DNA from: Salipiger bermudensis
Lineage (GTDB): Bacteria; Pseudomonadota; Alphaproteobacteria; Rhodobacterales; Rhodobacteraceae
NCBI RefSeq assembly: GCF_020171625.1
Contig: NZ_JAIUZY010000012.1
Location: 62,001-126,000 of the forward strand
DNA length: 64,000 bases
Reading direction: 5' to 3'
Shown: positions 34,597 to 43,765 of the stretch, in pieces
Numbering within the stretch: position 1 is the first letter of the stretch
Layout: every line of letters begins with the position of its first letter
Program-made: the position numbers and the translations under genes
Notes under the pieces: model-generated
Told to the model about the DNA's origin: nothing
Seen by the model: only the letters and a program-made list of their open reading frames with translations
Databases searched by the model: none

Positions 34597-35898
34597 TCAG
34601 CGCTTGAGGTTCACGGTTTCGTTCAGCATCTCGTCCGCCGTGGTGATGATCTTGGCGTTCGAGGAATAGGCCCGCTGGCGCTGGATCAGGCTGGTGAGCT
34701 CTTCGGCGATGTCAACATTGGCCGACTCCACCCCGCCCGAGGTCATCGTGCCGGTTTCGCCGGTGCCGGGCTGGCCGAGGTAGTAGCTGCCGGAGGTGTT
34801 CGACACGTGGAAGGTCGAGTTGTTGCTGGTCTCGAGCCCGTTGGGGTTGGCGAAGGTCGCCAGCGGGATCGAGTAGAGCGTCTTGCGGGTGCCGTTGTCG
34901 AACACGCCCCAGACATCGCCGAACTCGTCGAACTCGACCCGGGTGAGCGTGCCGCTCTCGCTGCCGTTGGGCTTGACCGTCATCGGGGTGTAGTCGCCCG
35001 AGAACTGGGTCAGGCCGTCGAAGCTGCCGGGCGCGCCGAGCGACATGGTGAGGACCTGCGGATCGGTGCCGTTGTCGATCGTCAGGGTCATCTCGCCGGT
35101 GGCCGGGTCGAAGGCAAAGCCCGCCGGCGCCGCGGCACTGACGTTGACGTTTCCGTAGCCCGCCGGCGCACCGGCATTTGCGCCGGTGTCGTTGAAGGAC
35201 ATCGTGAAGCTGCCGTACTCGGTCGTCTTGTCCGAGACCGTCACCACCCACTCGTCGTTGTTGGTGGAGGGCTGGAACGAGAGCGTCAGCCGCTCGGATT
35301 CGCCGAGCGCGTTGAAATACTCCGCCGAGGTCACGAAAGCGTCGCCCGGGGTGTCGAGGCCGGTCTCCTGCGACGGCAGGTTGCCCGAGACCGAGACCGC
35401 GCTCGTTGCGGTGCCCTTGATCGTCTGGTTGGCGATGTTCACCGGCTCGAGATCGTTGAAGCTTGCCCGGTCCACGGCGCCGAGAGTGCCGTCATCGCCA
35501 TAGCCGAAGCCCATCAGGTAGAGGCCGGCTGCATTGACCAGATTGCCGTTCTCGTCGGGTTCGAAGCTGCCGACGCGGGTGAACATGTTGCCCGAGGTGT
35601 GCGACGCGTCGATGTTCGAGTTCACCACGAAGAAACCGCTGCCGGTGATCGTGAGGTTCGAGGCGACTGCGGTGTCCATGAACCCGCCTTCGGCGGTGTT
35701 CGAGTGGGTCACCCGGGTGGCGACCCCGGTCGAGAAGCTGCCGGAGGCCGAGGTCGAGCCGGACGTGACCATCTGCGAGAAGCTGCGACGATAGCCGACG
35801 GTGTCCGCGTTCGCGATGTTGTAGGAGATCTTCTCGACAGCCTTGGAGTTCGCCATCAGGCCGCTGACCCCGGATGCCATCGCGTTGGAAATGCTCAT
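34597..35898 (-). CDS. flgE: Flagellar hook protein FlgE
   Basis: A 433-residue hook subunit. The flg_bb_rod N-terminus is SISNAMASGVSGLMANSKAVEKISYNIANADTVGYRRSFSQMV. The FlgE D2 domain spans about residues 150-330, and the C-terminus is GGVESANVDIAEELTSLIQRQRAYSSNAKIITTADEMLNETVNLKR. The start is the ATG at 35898. It leads the flgE-flgK-flgL operon. The 140-bp upstream gap has a TTAA-N7-TTTA element (35974-35988), close to a CtrA box, and a 12-mer shared with the upstream region of the MucR-like gene at 47.5 kb. Confidence 0.95.
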   Translation of the reverse strand: MSISNAMASGVSGLMANSKAVEKISYNIANADTVGYRRSFSQMVTSGSTSASGSFSTGVATRVTHSNTAEGGFMDTAVASNLTITGSGFFVVNSNIDASHTSGNMFTRVGSFEPDENGNLVNAAGLYLMGFGYGDDGTLGAVDRASFNDLEPVNIANQTIKGTATSAVSVSGNLPSQETGLDTPGDAFVTSAEYFNALGESERLTLSFQPSTNNDEWVVTVSDKTTEYGSFTMSFNDTGANAGAPAGYGNVNVSAAAPAGFAFDPATGEMTLTIDNGTDPQVLTMSLGAPGSFDGLTQFSGDYTPMTVKPNGSESGTLTRVEFDEFGDVWGVFDNGTRKTLYSIPLATFANPNGLETSNNSTFHVSNTSGSYYLGQPGTGETGTMTSGGVESANVDIAEELTSLIQRQRAYSSNAKIITTADEMLNETVNLKR

Positions 35899-36002
35899 GT
35901 CCGCCTCGCCTTTTCTGTGCCGGTGATAGCCCACCGTTCCCGAACCAAATACCAGATCCCGGTTACACCATGTTTAAAGAACTGTTTACTTGGCGAAATT
36001 CA

Positions 36003-36014
36003 CGCGAATCTTGC
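36003..36014 (-). promoter_or_regulatory. Repeated element upstream of flgE
   Basis: CGCGAATCTTGC (plus strand) recurs exactly at 47624-47635, with nearly identical flanks (AAATTC just before it in both). Read on the minus strand, each copy lies 105-113 bp upstream of a gene start (flgE at 35898, the short MucR-like gene at 47511). A shared regulator site or promoter part is suggested. Confidence 0.4.
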
Positions 36015-36038
36015 GAGAATTTGAGCTTTCAAGGCGCG

Positions 36039-37916
36039 TTAGTTGACCTGTTCTGATCCCGGCAAGGTTTCGAGCAGGTCCGCGCCACCGTCGATCCTTG
36101 CCCGGGCGGTGTCTTCGCGCAGCGGCAGAAGCTCGGGCGCGGCCCGGGTGAGGCTGCGCTCGATATCCTTCCACGCGGGCAACTCGGTCAGCGCCGGAAA
36201 GGCGCGCGCGATCTCGGCGGTCTGCGCCATGTCCTCGCTGCGATGCGCCGCAAGCAGGTAGCGGATGCTGTCGGGCAGCGGCATGGCGTCGCCGAGCCGG
36301 TCGTGCAGGCGACCGTAGGCGGCGACCGCGGCAGGCCAGTCGCCCTCGTCGAAGCGGGCCTGCGCGCGCAGGCGCAGCACCTGTTCGGGGGCGCCTTCGC
36401 CGTCGCCTCCGAGCAGCTCGCTCACCCGGCCGGTGTGTTGCAGGTAGCGCGCCGAGACCATGTCGTAGCGCTCGCGCAGAGCGGCATCGGCAGGCGTCAG
36501 GGGCTGCGCCAGAAGCGCGCCGAGGGTGTCCCACTGCCCGCCCGCCGCCAGCGCCTCGGCTTCCTTCACCTTGAGCCGCTCGAGATGGCCCTCGCCCGGA
36601 TCGCTGATGCCAAGATCCTGCCCGGCGGTGAGGTAGTCATGCGTGGTGCTGTATTCGCGCGCGGCCATCGTCGTCGCACCCGCCTTGAGGAACGTGTCGG
36701 CAAGCAACTCGGCCGCCTCCGCGAAATCGGCATTGAAGCGGAAGAACGGCGCGATGCGTTCGTGGCTGGCCATGAAGCGCCCGAGCGTGATCTCGTGCGC
36801 GGCGCCCTTGCGGTAGAGCTCGTCGATCAGCACCCGCGCTTTCTGCCGTGCCTCCTGCGCCTCGGGACTTTTGGGATGGCGCACGATGATCCGGCCGTAG
36901 GTTTCCACCGCACCCGCGGCGTCCTCGGCGATGAGCTGCAGCGACCCGAGGTCGCGCAGGGTCTGCGCCCCCTCCTCGCCGCCGCGCCACATCTCGGCTT
37001 CCTGCGCCAGCAGCGCAACCGCCTCCTCCGGCGGGAGCGCGTCGTGCGCGAGCCCCAGATCGATCAGCGCCCGGCGCGCCCGGTGGGACCAGAGGTCATG
37101 GCCGCCCTGCGCCTGCACGTAGCTGTCGAACGCCGCGAGCGGTGCGTCCCCGGCCTCTGCCACCCGACCCAGCAGGAAGTGATAGGCCGACCCGCGCTTG
37201 AGCGAGGGATAGGCTTCGAACGCCGCGGCAAGATCCCGGGCAAGCCGCCACCGTCGTGTCTCGATGGCGCATTCCAGAAGGGAGGGCAGAACCCGCTCCT
37301 GCACCGGCCTGGAGAACCGCGCCAGACGCGTCACCGCCGCGTCGAGCAGCGCACCAGCCGCCTCGCAGCGCCCCTCGCGCAGATGGTCCAGGACCAGAAA
37401 CAGCGGCTGGTCGGGCCACTCTTCGTGCCGCGGCGCGAGCAGCGCGCGGGCGCGTTCGGTGAGGGGGCGCTCGAGCGGATCAATCAGACCGAGGGCCAGC
37501 TCGAAAGCACTGGCGCGCAGCGCGTGGGCCAGGGGCAGGTCTGGCCCCTGCACCGCGGCGAGCACCGACAGCCCTTCGGACGCAAGCCCGTGCGCAAAGT
37601 AGAATTCCGCCAGATCGGTGAGCGCGCGGGCCTGCGCCGGCGTGCCGTCACCGACCTCGCGCAGCTTGCCCATCAGGGCGCGGCGTTCCTCGAGAAACGG
37701 CGGCGCCTCGCGGCGATCGAGATAGAGCGGCGGTGGGTTGATCCCGTCCAAGGGATCGAACAGCGCCTGCGAAACGCCCCCGTCGAAAGCTGCAGCCGCG
37801 ACGGCGGCCTCGCGCTCGGCCAGCGCCGGCGCAGCGCAAAGCAGACCCGCAAAGCCGGCCAAGAAAGAGCCTCGAAGGACGCAAGGATAGGCCACTTTCT
37901 TTGAACGCCTCGCCAT
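36039..37916 (-). CDS. Secreted TPR-like protein of the flagellar cluster, function unknown
   Basis: A 625-residue protein with a basic N-terminus and a signal peptide (LRGSFLAGFAGLLCAAPALA). The rest is built of repeated helical pairs in a TPR-like pattern (ALTDLAEFYFAHGLASEGLSVLAAV; AGAVETYGRIIVRHPKSPEAQEARQKARVLIDELYRKG; ALADTFLKAGATTMAAREYS-like). It is probably periplasmic. Its place between flgE and flgF suggests a motility role, perhaps one that stands in for the missing MotC. The family was not recognised. Confidence 0.7.
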   Translation of the reverse strand: MARRSKKVAYPCVLRGSFLAGFAGLLCAAPALAEREAAVAAAAFDGGVSQALFDPLDGINPPPLYLDRREAPPFLEERRALMGKLREVGDGTPAQARALTDLAEFYFAHGLASEGLSVLAAVQGPDLPLAHALRASAFELALGLIDPLERPLTERARALLAPRHEEWPDQPLFLVLDHLREGRCEAAGALLDAAVTRLARFSRPVQERVLPSLLECAIETRRWRLARDLAAAFEAYPSLKRGSAYHFLLGRVAEAGDAPLAAFDSYVQAQGGHDLWSHRARRALIDLGLAHDALPPEEAVALLAQEAEMWRGGEEGAQTLRDLGSLQLIAEDAAGAVETYGRIIVRHPKSPEAQEARQKARVLIDELYRKGAAHEITLGRFMASHERIAPFFRFNADFAEAAELLADTFLKAGATTMAAREYSTTHDYLTAGQDLGISDPGEGHLERLKVKEAEALAAGGQWDTLGALLAQPLTPADAALRERYDMVSARYLQHTGRVSELLGGDGEGAPEQVLRLRAQARFDEGDWPAAVAAYGRLHDRLGDAMPLPDSIRYLLAAHRSEDMAQTAEIARAFPALTELPAWKDIERSLTRAAPELLPLREDTARARIDGGADLLETLPGSEQVN

Positions 37917-37997
37917 GTTAATACTTGCGTTATCCTAGCAAAGCCCGCATTCTTCGCAAGAAAAGAATGAACGGGCAAACATTGGCAGGCATGGCGC

Positions 37998-38747
37998 ATG
38001 GATAATTCGACCTACGTCGCACTCTCCAAGCTGACGGCGCTCGAGCGCCAGCTCGACGTGACGTCGAACAACATCGCCAATGCCAATTCCAGCGGCTTCA
38101 AGGCCGAGCGTGTCCTGTTCGAGACCTACCTGCAGAAGGACGATGCGGCACTCACGGGTGAGGGCACGAACTACGTGCTCGACCGCGGCTCCTATGTCGA
38201 CGACACGCCCGGCGTCGTGGTGCAGACCGGCAATCCGCTCGACCTTGCCCTGACCGGTCAGGGCTGGTTCGCCTACGAGATGCCCGATGGCGGCATGGCC
38301 TATGGCCGCGACGGCCAGCTCGTGCTCGACGCACAGGGGCAGGTGACCACCGCCAGCGGCGCGCGGATCCTCGACCTTGGCGGTGCGCCGCTGAACATCC
38401 CGCCGGAATTCGCCGCCTCGGTGACGATCTCGGACGATGGCGTGATCTCCTCGCCCGAGGGCGGCGTGATGGGGCAGGTCGGCATCTTCGAGCTGCCCGA
38501 CCGGCAGACGCTGAGCCGTGGCGGCAGCGGCATGTTCGTGCCGAACGCCGAGGCGCAGGGGCTGGCCCCCGACGAGACCGGGTCCAGCGTCATTCAGGGC
38601 GCGGTGGAAAGCAGCAACGTGCAGCCGGTGACCGAGGTCACGCGGCTGATCAACATCCAGCAGGCCTACCAGCACGCGCTCAACCTGGTCGCATCGGATG
38701 ACGAACTGAAAAAAGAGATGCTGACCCGCATCGGTCGGAACAGCTAA
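37998..38747 (+). CDS. flgF: Flagellar proximal rod protein FlgF
   Basis: A 249-residue rod protein. The N-terminal motif is YVALSKLTALERQLDVTSNNIANANSSGFKAERVLFETYL and the C-terminal motif is GAVESSNVQPVTEVTRLINIQQAYQHALNLVASDDELKKEMLTRI. It heads the flgF-flgG-flgA-flgH operon on the plus strand. A TATCCTAG close to the recurring motif lies 60 bp upstream. Confidence 0.94.
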   Translation: MDNSTYVALSKLTALERQLDVTSNNIANANSSGFKAERVLFETYLQKDDAALTGEGTNYVLDRGSYVDDTPGVVVQTGNPLDLALTGQGWFAYEMPDGGMAYGRDGQLVLDAQGQVTTASGARILDLGGAPLNIPPEFAASVTISDDGVISSPEGGVMGQVGIFELPDRQTLSRGGSGMFVPNAEAQGLAPDETGSSVIQGAVESSNVQPVTEVTRLINIQQAYQHALNLVASDDELKKEMLTRIGRNS

Positions 38748-38762
38748 GCGAGGGACTGGAAG

Positions 38763-39548
38763 ATGAAGGCACTGGGCATCGCCGCCACCGGCATGATGGC
38801 GCAACAGACGAATGTTGACGTGATCTCGAACAACATCGCCAACGCCAACACCACCGGCTTCAAGAGTGCGCGGGCCTCGTTCACCGACCTCATCTACGAA
38901 AACCAGTCGCGCGAGGGGGCTGTGACCGCCGAAGAGGGCACCACCCGCCCCATCGGCCTCGACATCGGCCTCGGCGTGCGCTCGGTGGGCACGCTGCGTC
39001 TGAACACGCAGGGCGGCCTGACCCAGACCGAAAGCCAGCTCGACCTCGCCATCGACGGGCGCGGATATTTCACCGTCAACCTGCCCGACGGCAATCAGGC
39101 CTATACCCGAGATGGCTCGTTCCGGCTGTCGGCGGAGGGGCAGATCGTCAACCATCAGGGCTTCGAGGTCGATCCGGGCGTGGTGCTGCCGGACAACACC
39201 ACCGCGGTCGAGATCAGCGAGACCGGCATCGTCAGCGCCTATGTCGAGGGCGACCCGGTCCCGGTCGAGGTCGGCCAGCTCACGCTAACCACCTTCGTCA
39301 ACGATGCCGGGATGCGCCCGATGGGGAACAACCTTCTCGAGGCCACCGTGGCCTCCGGCGACGCGATTCCGGCGCTGCCCGGCGATGCCGGGGTCGGCAT
39401 CCTGCGGCAGGGCTATCTCGAGGCCTCCAACGTCGACATCATCCGCCAGATCACCGACCTGATCCAGGCGCAGCGGGCCTACGAGATGAACTCCAAGGCG
39501 ATCGAGACCGCGGACCAGATGATGTCCGCCGCCAACCAGATCAAGTAA
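38763..39548 (+). CDS. flgG: Flagellar distal rod protein FlgG
   Basis: A 261-residue distal rod subunit with the classical N-terminus MKALGIAATGMMAQQTNVDVISNNIANANTTGFKSARASF and the C-terminal LEASNVDIIRQITDLIQAQRAYEMNSKAIETADQMMSAANQI. The length is exactly that of FlgG proteins. It lies 15 bp after flgF and four bases before flgA. Confidence 0.97.
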   Translation: MKALGIAATGMMAQQTNVDVISNNIANANTTGFKSARASFTDLIYENQSREGAVTAEEGTTRPIGLDIGLGVRSVGTLRLNTQGGLTQTESQLDLAIDGRGYFTVNLPDGNQAYTRDGSFRLSAEGQIVNHQGFEVDPGVVLPDNTTAVEISETGIVSAYVEGDPVPVEVGQLTLTTFVNDAGMRPMGNNLLEATVASGDAIPALPGDAGVGILRQGYLEASNVDIIRQITDLIQAQRAYEMNSKAIETADQMMSAANQIK

Positions 39549-39552
39549 GCCC

Positions 39553-40215
39553 ATGCGCCGCCGCCTCGCCGCCCTGCTTTGCGCCCTGACGCTCACCGCC
39601 CTGCCCGCGCTGGCCGAGACCACGCAGGTTCTGATCGAAGAGCAGGTGCGCGACACCTGGGGCGACACGCTCCCCGTCGACGCCAGCATCCAGATCCGCT
39701 TCAGCGCCGGCCCGGTGGACGAGGCCGAGCTGATCTCGGCGTTCTGGATGGACAAGGACACCGGCAGCTTCCTCGCCAACGCGGTGACGCAGGACGGCAT
39801 CACCCATCGGCTGCAGGGCCTCGCGCTGGCGACGCTCAGCCTGCCGGTGCCGACCCGCCGCCTGATGCCGGGCGAGATCGTTTCGGGGGCCGACATCAAG
39901 ACCGTCGACCTTCCGGTCGCCCGCGTCGGCGCCTTCACCCTGACCGATGCCGAGATGCTCGAGGGGATGCAGGTGCGGCGGATGCTCGCGCAGGGCCGCC
40001 CGGTGATGCGCCAGTCGGTGATGGAGCCGCTGGTGATCGGGCGCGGCGACAAGGTGAATATTCTCTATGACGATGGCCGTCTGGTGGTAACCGCCCCGGG
40101 CCGTGCGCTCACCGATGCCCATCGCGGGCAGGACGTGCGCATCGTCAATCTGGTCAGCAACAACGCGCTGACCGCCATCGCCCGCGAGGATGGGCTTGTG
40201 GAGGTGATCCGATGA
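39553..40215 (+). CDS. flgA: P-ring assembly chaperone FlgA
   Basis: A 220-residue periplasmic protein with a signal peptide (RRRLAALLCALTLTALPALAET). The SAF/FlgA C-terminal domain includes RRLMPGEIVSGADIKTVDLPVAR, then GMQVRRMLAQGRPVMRQSVMEPLVIGRGDKVNILYDDGRLVVTAPGRAL. It assists FlgI polymerisation around the rod. The stop overlaps the flgH start (ATGA). Confidence 0.92.
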   Translation: MRRRLAALLCALTLTALPALAETTQVLIEEQVRDTWGDTLPVDASIQIRFSAGPVDEAELISAFWMDKDTGSFLANAVTQDGITHRLQGLALATLSLPVPTRRLMPGEIVSGADIKTVDLPVARVGAFTLTDAEMLEGMQVRRMLAQGRPVMRQSVMEPLVIGRGDKVNILYDDGRLVVTAPGRALTDAHRGQDVRIVNLVSNNALTAIAREDGLVEVIR

Positions 40216-40973
40216 CAACCCTGCGCGTCGCGCTTTTCACGGGCTCGGCCCTGACCGTTCTCGTCGGCTGCAGCAGCCCCGCCTTCGACCGCGACCCCGA
40301 GCTAAGCCCGGTCGGCGTCGACCCCGGCGAGCTGGCCGCCGCGCGCAATGTGTCCGTGCCGATGCCGCCCCCCGAGGCTGTGCGCGTGCCCTACCGCGCC
40401 GAGGGCGCCTCGCTCTGGGAGCGCGGCTCGGCGGGCTTTTTCGGCGATCAGCGCGCCACGCAGGTCGGCGACATCCTGACCATCATCATCGAGATCGACG
40501 ACGAGGCGCGCCTCAGCAACGAATCCGACCGCAGCCGGACAGGCCGCAGCACCCTCGCCTTCCCCAAGTTCTTCGGCTACGGCACCCAGATCGACAAGAT
40601 CCTGCCCGGCGTCGGACCCGAGGATCTGCCCGAGGGCAATTTGGTCGACATCACCTCGACCACTGGCGCCTCCGGCGACGGCTCGGTCGAGCGCAACGAG
40701 GCGATCTCGCTGCGCATGGCCGCGCTCGTCGTGCAGCAGCTGCCCAACGGCAATCTCGTGGTGCTCGGCCGTCAGGAGGTCAAGGTCAACGAGGAACTGC
40801 GCGAGCTGCGCGTCTCGGGCATCATTCGCCCGCAGGACATCAACCGCGACAACTCGATCCCCTACGACAAGATGGCCGAGGCCCGGATCGGCTATGGCGG
40901 GCGCGGCGCGATCAGCCGCCAGCAGACACGGGGCTACGGCGAGGACGTCTTGGACATCATCTTGCCGTATTAA
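40212..40973 (+). CDS. flgH: Flagellar L-ring lipoprotein FlgH
   Basis: A 253-residue outer-membrane lipoprotein. The lipobox LVGC follows a short hydrophobic signal. FlgH motifs include SLWERGSAGFFGDQRATQVGDILTIIIEIDDEARLSN and NLVVLGRQEVKVNEELRELRVSGIIRPQDI. The C-terminus RGYGEDVLDIILPY is typical. It forms the outer-membrane bushing of the rod and ends the flgF-G-A-H operon or leads into the FliL-like gene. Confidence 0.96.
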   Translation: MTTLRVALFTGSALTVLVGCSSPAFDRDPELSPVGVDPGELAAARNVSVPMPPPEAVRVPYRAEGASLWERGSAGFFGDQRATQVGDILTIIIEIDDEARLSNESDRSRTGRSTLAFPKFFGYGTQIDKILPGVGPEDLPEGNLVDITSTTGASGDGSVERNEAISLRMAALVVQQLPNGNLVVLGRQEVKVNEELRELRVSGIIRPQDINRDNSIPYDKMAEARIGYGGRGAISRQQTRGYGEDVLDIILPY

Positions 40974-41059
40974 TTCCGGTTTGAGCCATGTTTGCATAAA
41001 ACTGTCGCCCGAATTGGCCCGCATAACCGACCCTGACCAGCAACATGCGGGATTCGGTT

Positions 41060-41731
41060 ATGAAGAAAGCCTATATTGCCTTTGCGGCGCTGCCCGTCCT
41101 TTTCGGGGCCGCCGGTTTTGCGGGCGGGCAATTCATCCCCTCCGCCAAGGCCGAGGTGGGGGCAGAGACCGCCCATCAGACCCCGGCGCCCGGCGCCGGT
41201 CCTGACGGCGTCGCCCAAAGTGAAGACACGGGAGGCCGCAGCGAGGCCGAGAAAGTGCTCGACCACCTCGCCAGCTCCGCACCCGACAACCTCCCCGAGG
41301 AAGAGGGCGGCACCCCCGGCCACGCCCCGAGCCAGGCCGATGCCGGCCATGGCGCAGATCCCGAGCAGAAGTCCGTCAGCCTGATCCGCAAGGATCCCTT
41401 CGGCGACAGCAGCGTCGTGCGCCTTGGCCGCGTCAGCGTGCCGGTCTATCGCCCCAGTAGCGTGACCTACGTGGTCTCGGAAGTCGGCGTCGCGATGCGC
41501 GACCGGGAGACCGCCGAGGTGTTCAACGTCGCGGAAAACGCTTCGCGCCTGCGTGACGTGATCCTCGCCTCGATGCACAAGGCCGCCGGAACCTCGGCCA
41601 TGCAGGGGCCGAACATCGACACCGAGAAACTGACGAAGACACTGGTCTCCGACCTCAAGGCCGATTTCGGCGAGGGCGTGTCGGACGTGCTGTTCCTGTC
41701 GCTGGTCAAGGCCGACGTGCCGCGCAGCTAA
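41060..41731 (+). CDS. FliL-like membrane-anchored protein (second copy)
   Basis: A 223-residue protein with an N-terminal membrane anchor (AYIAFAALPVLFGAAGFAGGQF), a long acidic, Pro/His-containing linker (to about residue 110) and a C-terminal domain (VRLGRVSVPVYRPSSVTYVVSEVGVAMRDRETAEVFNVAENASRLRDVILASMHKAAG) weakly like FliL. A fliL gene follows flgH in rhizobial clusters, which supports the call. The true fliL at 19990 is far more canonical. The start is the ATG at 41060; an upstream ATG at 41045 is less likely. Confidence 0.55.
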   Translation: MKKAYIAFAALPVLFGAAGFAGGQFIPSAKAEVGAETAHQTPAPGAGPDGVAQSEDTGGRSEAEKVLDHLASSAPDNLPEEEGGTPGHAPSQADAGHGADPEQKSVSLIRKDPFGDSSVVRLGRVSVPVYRPSSVTYVVSEVGVAMRDRETAEVFNVAENASRLRDVILASMHKAAGTSAMQGPNIDTEKLTKTLVSDLKADFGEGVSDVLFLSLVKADVPRS

Positions 41732-41756
41732 GCCGCGCCGGCACGTTTATCCTGCC

Positions 41757-42428
41757 TTAGCGGATCTCTTCGATGAGGCCGGCGAGCGTGGTGTCGCCGT
41801 TGGCCATCTGAAGCGTCGCCAGCCCGTTCTCATAGGTCATGCCCGTGACCTTCGAGGCGGCATAGGTCTGGGCCGGCACGCTGTTGCCGGCAGCATCCGT
41901 GGCGGTCACGGTCATGTAATAGCTGCCCTCGGGCAGCGGCAAACCTTCGTAATCCATGCCGTCCCAAGCAACGTCGTGCAGCTCTCCCGCAGCGCCCGAC
42001 AGGCCGTCATAGCTGCGCAGCAAGGTGCCGTCGGCCGAGACGATCGACAGGGCGACGTTGCTGGCCTCGCCCGCGAGCCGGTAGCTCGCCACCGCCGCGC
42101 CCTCGCCCTCGAGCGCGATCTGTTCCGACGGGGCCACCACGCTGCGCCCGATGAGGTCGAGCCCGGCAATCGCCGACATGCTCGAGAGCTGCGAGGCAAT
42201 CCCCTCGAGATTGTCGTTCACCGCCACCGACTGCTCCACCTGGCTGAGCTGCGCGAGCTGCGAGATGAAGGTGGTGCTGTCCATCGGCTCCAGAGGGTTC
42301 TGGTTCTGGATCTGCGCCGTCAGCAGCGTGATGAAGCTCTCGTAATCCGCGCTGAGCTGGCTCATCGAAGACGAGGCGGTGGTGTTTGCGCCGGTTACAC
42401 TTCCGGTGCCGAATGGGTCGATCGCCAC
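41757..42428 (-). CDS. flgD: Hook-cap (hook assembly) protein FlgD
   Basis: A 223-residue scaffold for hook polymerisation. The signature is YESFITLLTAQIQNQNPLEPMDSTTFISQLAQLSQVEQSVAVNDNL, followed by a FlgD Ig-like/tudor region (GEASNVALSIVSADGTLLRSYDGL). The GTG at 42428 is favoured because AGAGGAGA precedes it; a TTG overlapping the fliK stop would add a few residues. It is the last gene of sigma factor-fliK-flgD. Confidence 0.9.
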   Translation of the reverse strand: MAIDPFGTGSVTGANTTASSSMSQLSADYESFITLLTAQIQNQNPLEPMDSTTFISQLAQLSQVEQSVAVNDNLEGIASQLSSMSAIAGLDLIGRSVVAPSEQIALEGEGAAVASYRLAGEASNVALSIVSADGTLLRSYDGLSGAAGELHDVAWDGMDYEGLPLPEGSYYMTVTATDAAGNSVPAQTYAASKVTGMTYENGLATLQMANGDTTLAGLIEEIR

Positions 42429-42445
42429 GGCGCTCTCCTCTTGCT

Positions 42446-43765
42446 TCAAACCTGGATGTCGACGCCGCCGGCCAGCGGCAGCACGATTTGTTTCATCTCG
42501 ACCTCGGGCTCGGCGCCCGCGGCCTCTGCAGTGAGGCCGAACCCACGCGCGCCCGGAGCCCCCTGCCCCTGCGACTGTCCGTGCGACGCCCCCTGCCCCG
42601 ACTGGCGCGCGCCGAGATCGGAAAAGCTCAGCGACCGGTCATCGACCTGATGCCCCGCCTCGCGCAGCAGCGCGACCAGCCCGTCGCGGTCGCTGCGCAG
42701 GGCCGTCAGCACCGAGGCCTGCTCGGCCCGCACCGTCACCTTGAGCGCGCCGGACTCGTCCGGCGCGAGGTCGATCTCGAGCGTGCCCATGCCCTCGGGC
42801 TTGAGCTCCACACGGATGCGCCCGGTCTCGCTGACCTGGGCGCGGACTTGGGTCAGGATCTGGTCAGAACTCGGCGCGGCGGGCGTCTGGACCGGACGCG
42901 GCGCCTCGGTCTGCAGCACCGGCGCGGCCTCCGAGGTGCCCGCCATCGGCGCGACCACAGCGACCTGGATCTGCTGGCCGGTCTGCGGTGCCTCCGGCGT
43001 GACCGGGCCTGCGGCCTGCACGACCGGCACCACCTGCGGCTGCGCGGCGCGCTGGGTCATGCCGACAGGTGTCTCGGCGCGCTCGAACGCGGCGCCGTCC
43101 GGCGCGGGCTCGGCATCGGGCAGGCGCGTCACTGCCAGTTCCGAAAGCTGCGCCCGGCGGACGGGCTGCGCGATCTCTTCCGCCAGTCCGAGCACCCGCC
43201 CCACCAGCGCCTGCACGCCCGGCTCGGAGGCCACTTCGCGGGTCAGCGCACTGGGTGTGACGGGCGCCTCTTTCAAAGCCGCGCGCAACAGCGGCATCGC
43301 TTCGGCCAGCGTTCGCCAGCTGGCATCCGGCGCCGCAGGCTCGGGGCGCAGCCCGGCCAGCGGCACCGCCGCGCCGGTGGCCACCGCTTCGGCCCGAAGG
43401 CTGAGGGCATCCAAGCTGCCCGGCTCTGCTGGCGCAGGCTCGATCCCCGCCTCGCTCAAAGCGGTGCGCAGCTGCTCCATCCGGGCTGGGACCGCCGCCA
43501 GCGCCGTCGCGAGGTCCTCGAGCATCGGCGCAAGGATATCCTCGAGCTCGTCATCCGTCAGATCGGGATCGGCGAGCGCCTCCTCTGCCTCCGACAGGAT
43601 CGCCGGAAGGTCTGCCCCCTCCTGCGCCGGCGCGATGCCCTCGTCGCTGCGCAGGAACGCCATGATCGAGGCGAAGGCCCCGTCGCCCTCGCCGGTCCGC
43701 GCCGCGCCATCCGCGCCCTTGGCGGGCTCGGGCATCGTTCCGAAGAGAGAAAGAAATTTCATCAT
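42446..43765 (-). CDS. fliK: Flagellar hook-length control protein FliK
   Basis: A 439-residue secreted ruler protein. A long low-complexity Ala/Pro/Glu-rich N-terminal part leads to the conserved Flg_hook domain (GRIRVELKPEGMGTLEIDLAPDESGALKVTVRAEQASVLTALRSDRDGLVALLREAGHQVDD). The start is an ATGATG whose first ATG overlaps the TGA of the sigma-factor gene. The open frame continues upstream inside the sigma gene, but that is a shadow. Confidence 0.88.
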   Translation of the reverse strand: MMKFLSLFGTMPEPAKGADGAARTGEGDGAFASIMAFLRSDEGIAPAQEGADLPAILSEAEEALADPDLTDDELEDILAPMLEDLATALAAVPARMEQLRTALSEAGIEPAPAEPGSLDALSLRAEAVATGAAVPLAGLRPEPAAPDASWRTLAEAMPLLRAALKEAPVTPSALTREVASEPGVQALVGRVLGLAEEIAQPVRRAQLSELAVTRLPDAEPAPDGAAFERAETPVGMTQRAAQPQVVPVVQAAGPVTPEAPQTGQQIQVAVVAPMAGTSEAAPVLQTEAPRPVQTPAAPSSDQILTQVRAQVSETGRIRVELKPEGMGTLEIDLAPDESGALKVTVRAEQASVLTALRSDRDGLVALLREAGHQVDDRSLSFSDLGARQSGQGASHGQSQGQGAPGARGFGLTAEAAGAEPEVEMKQIVLPLAGGVDIQV

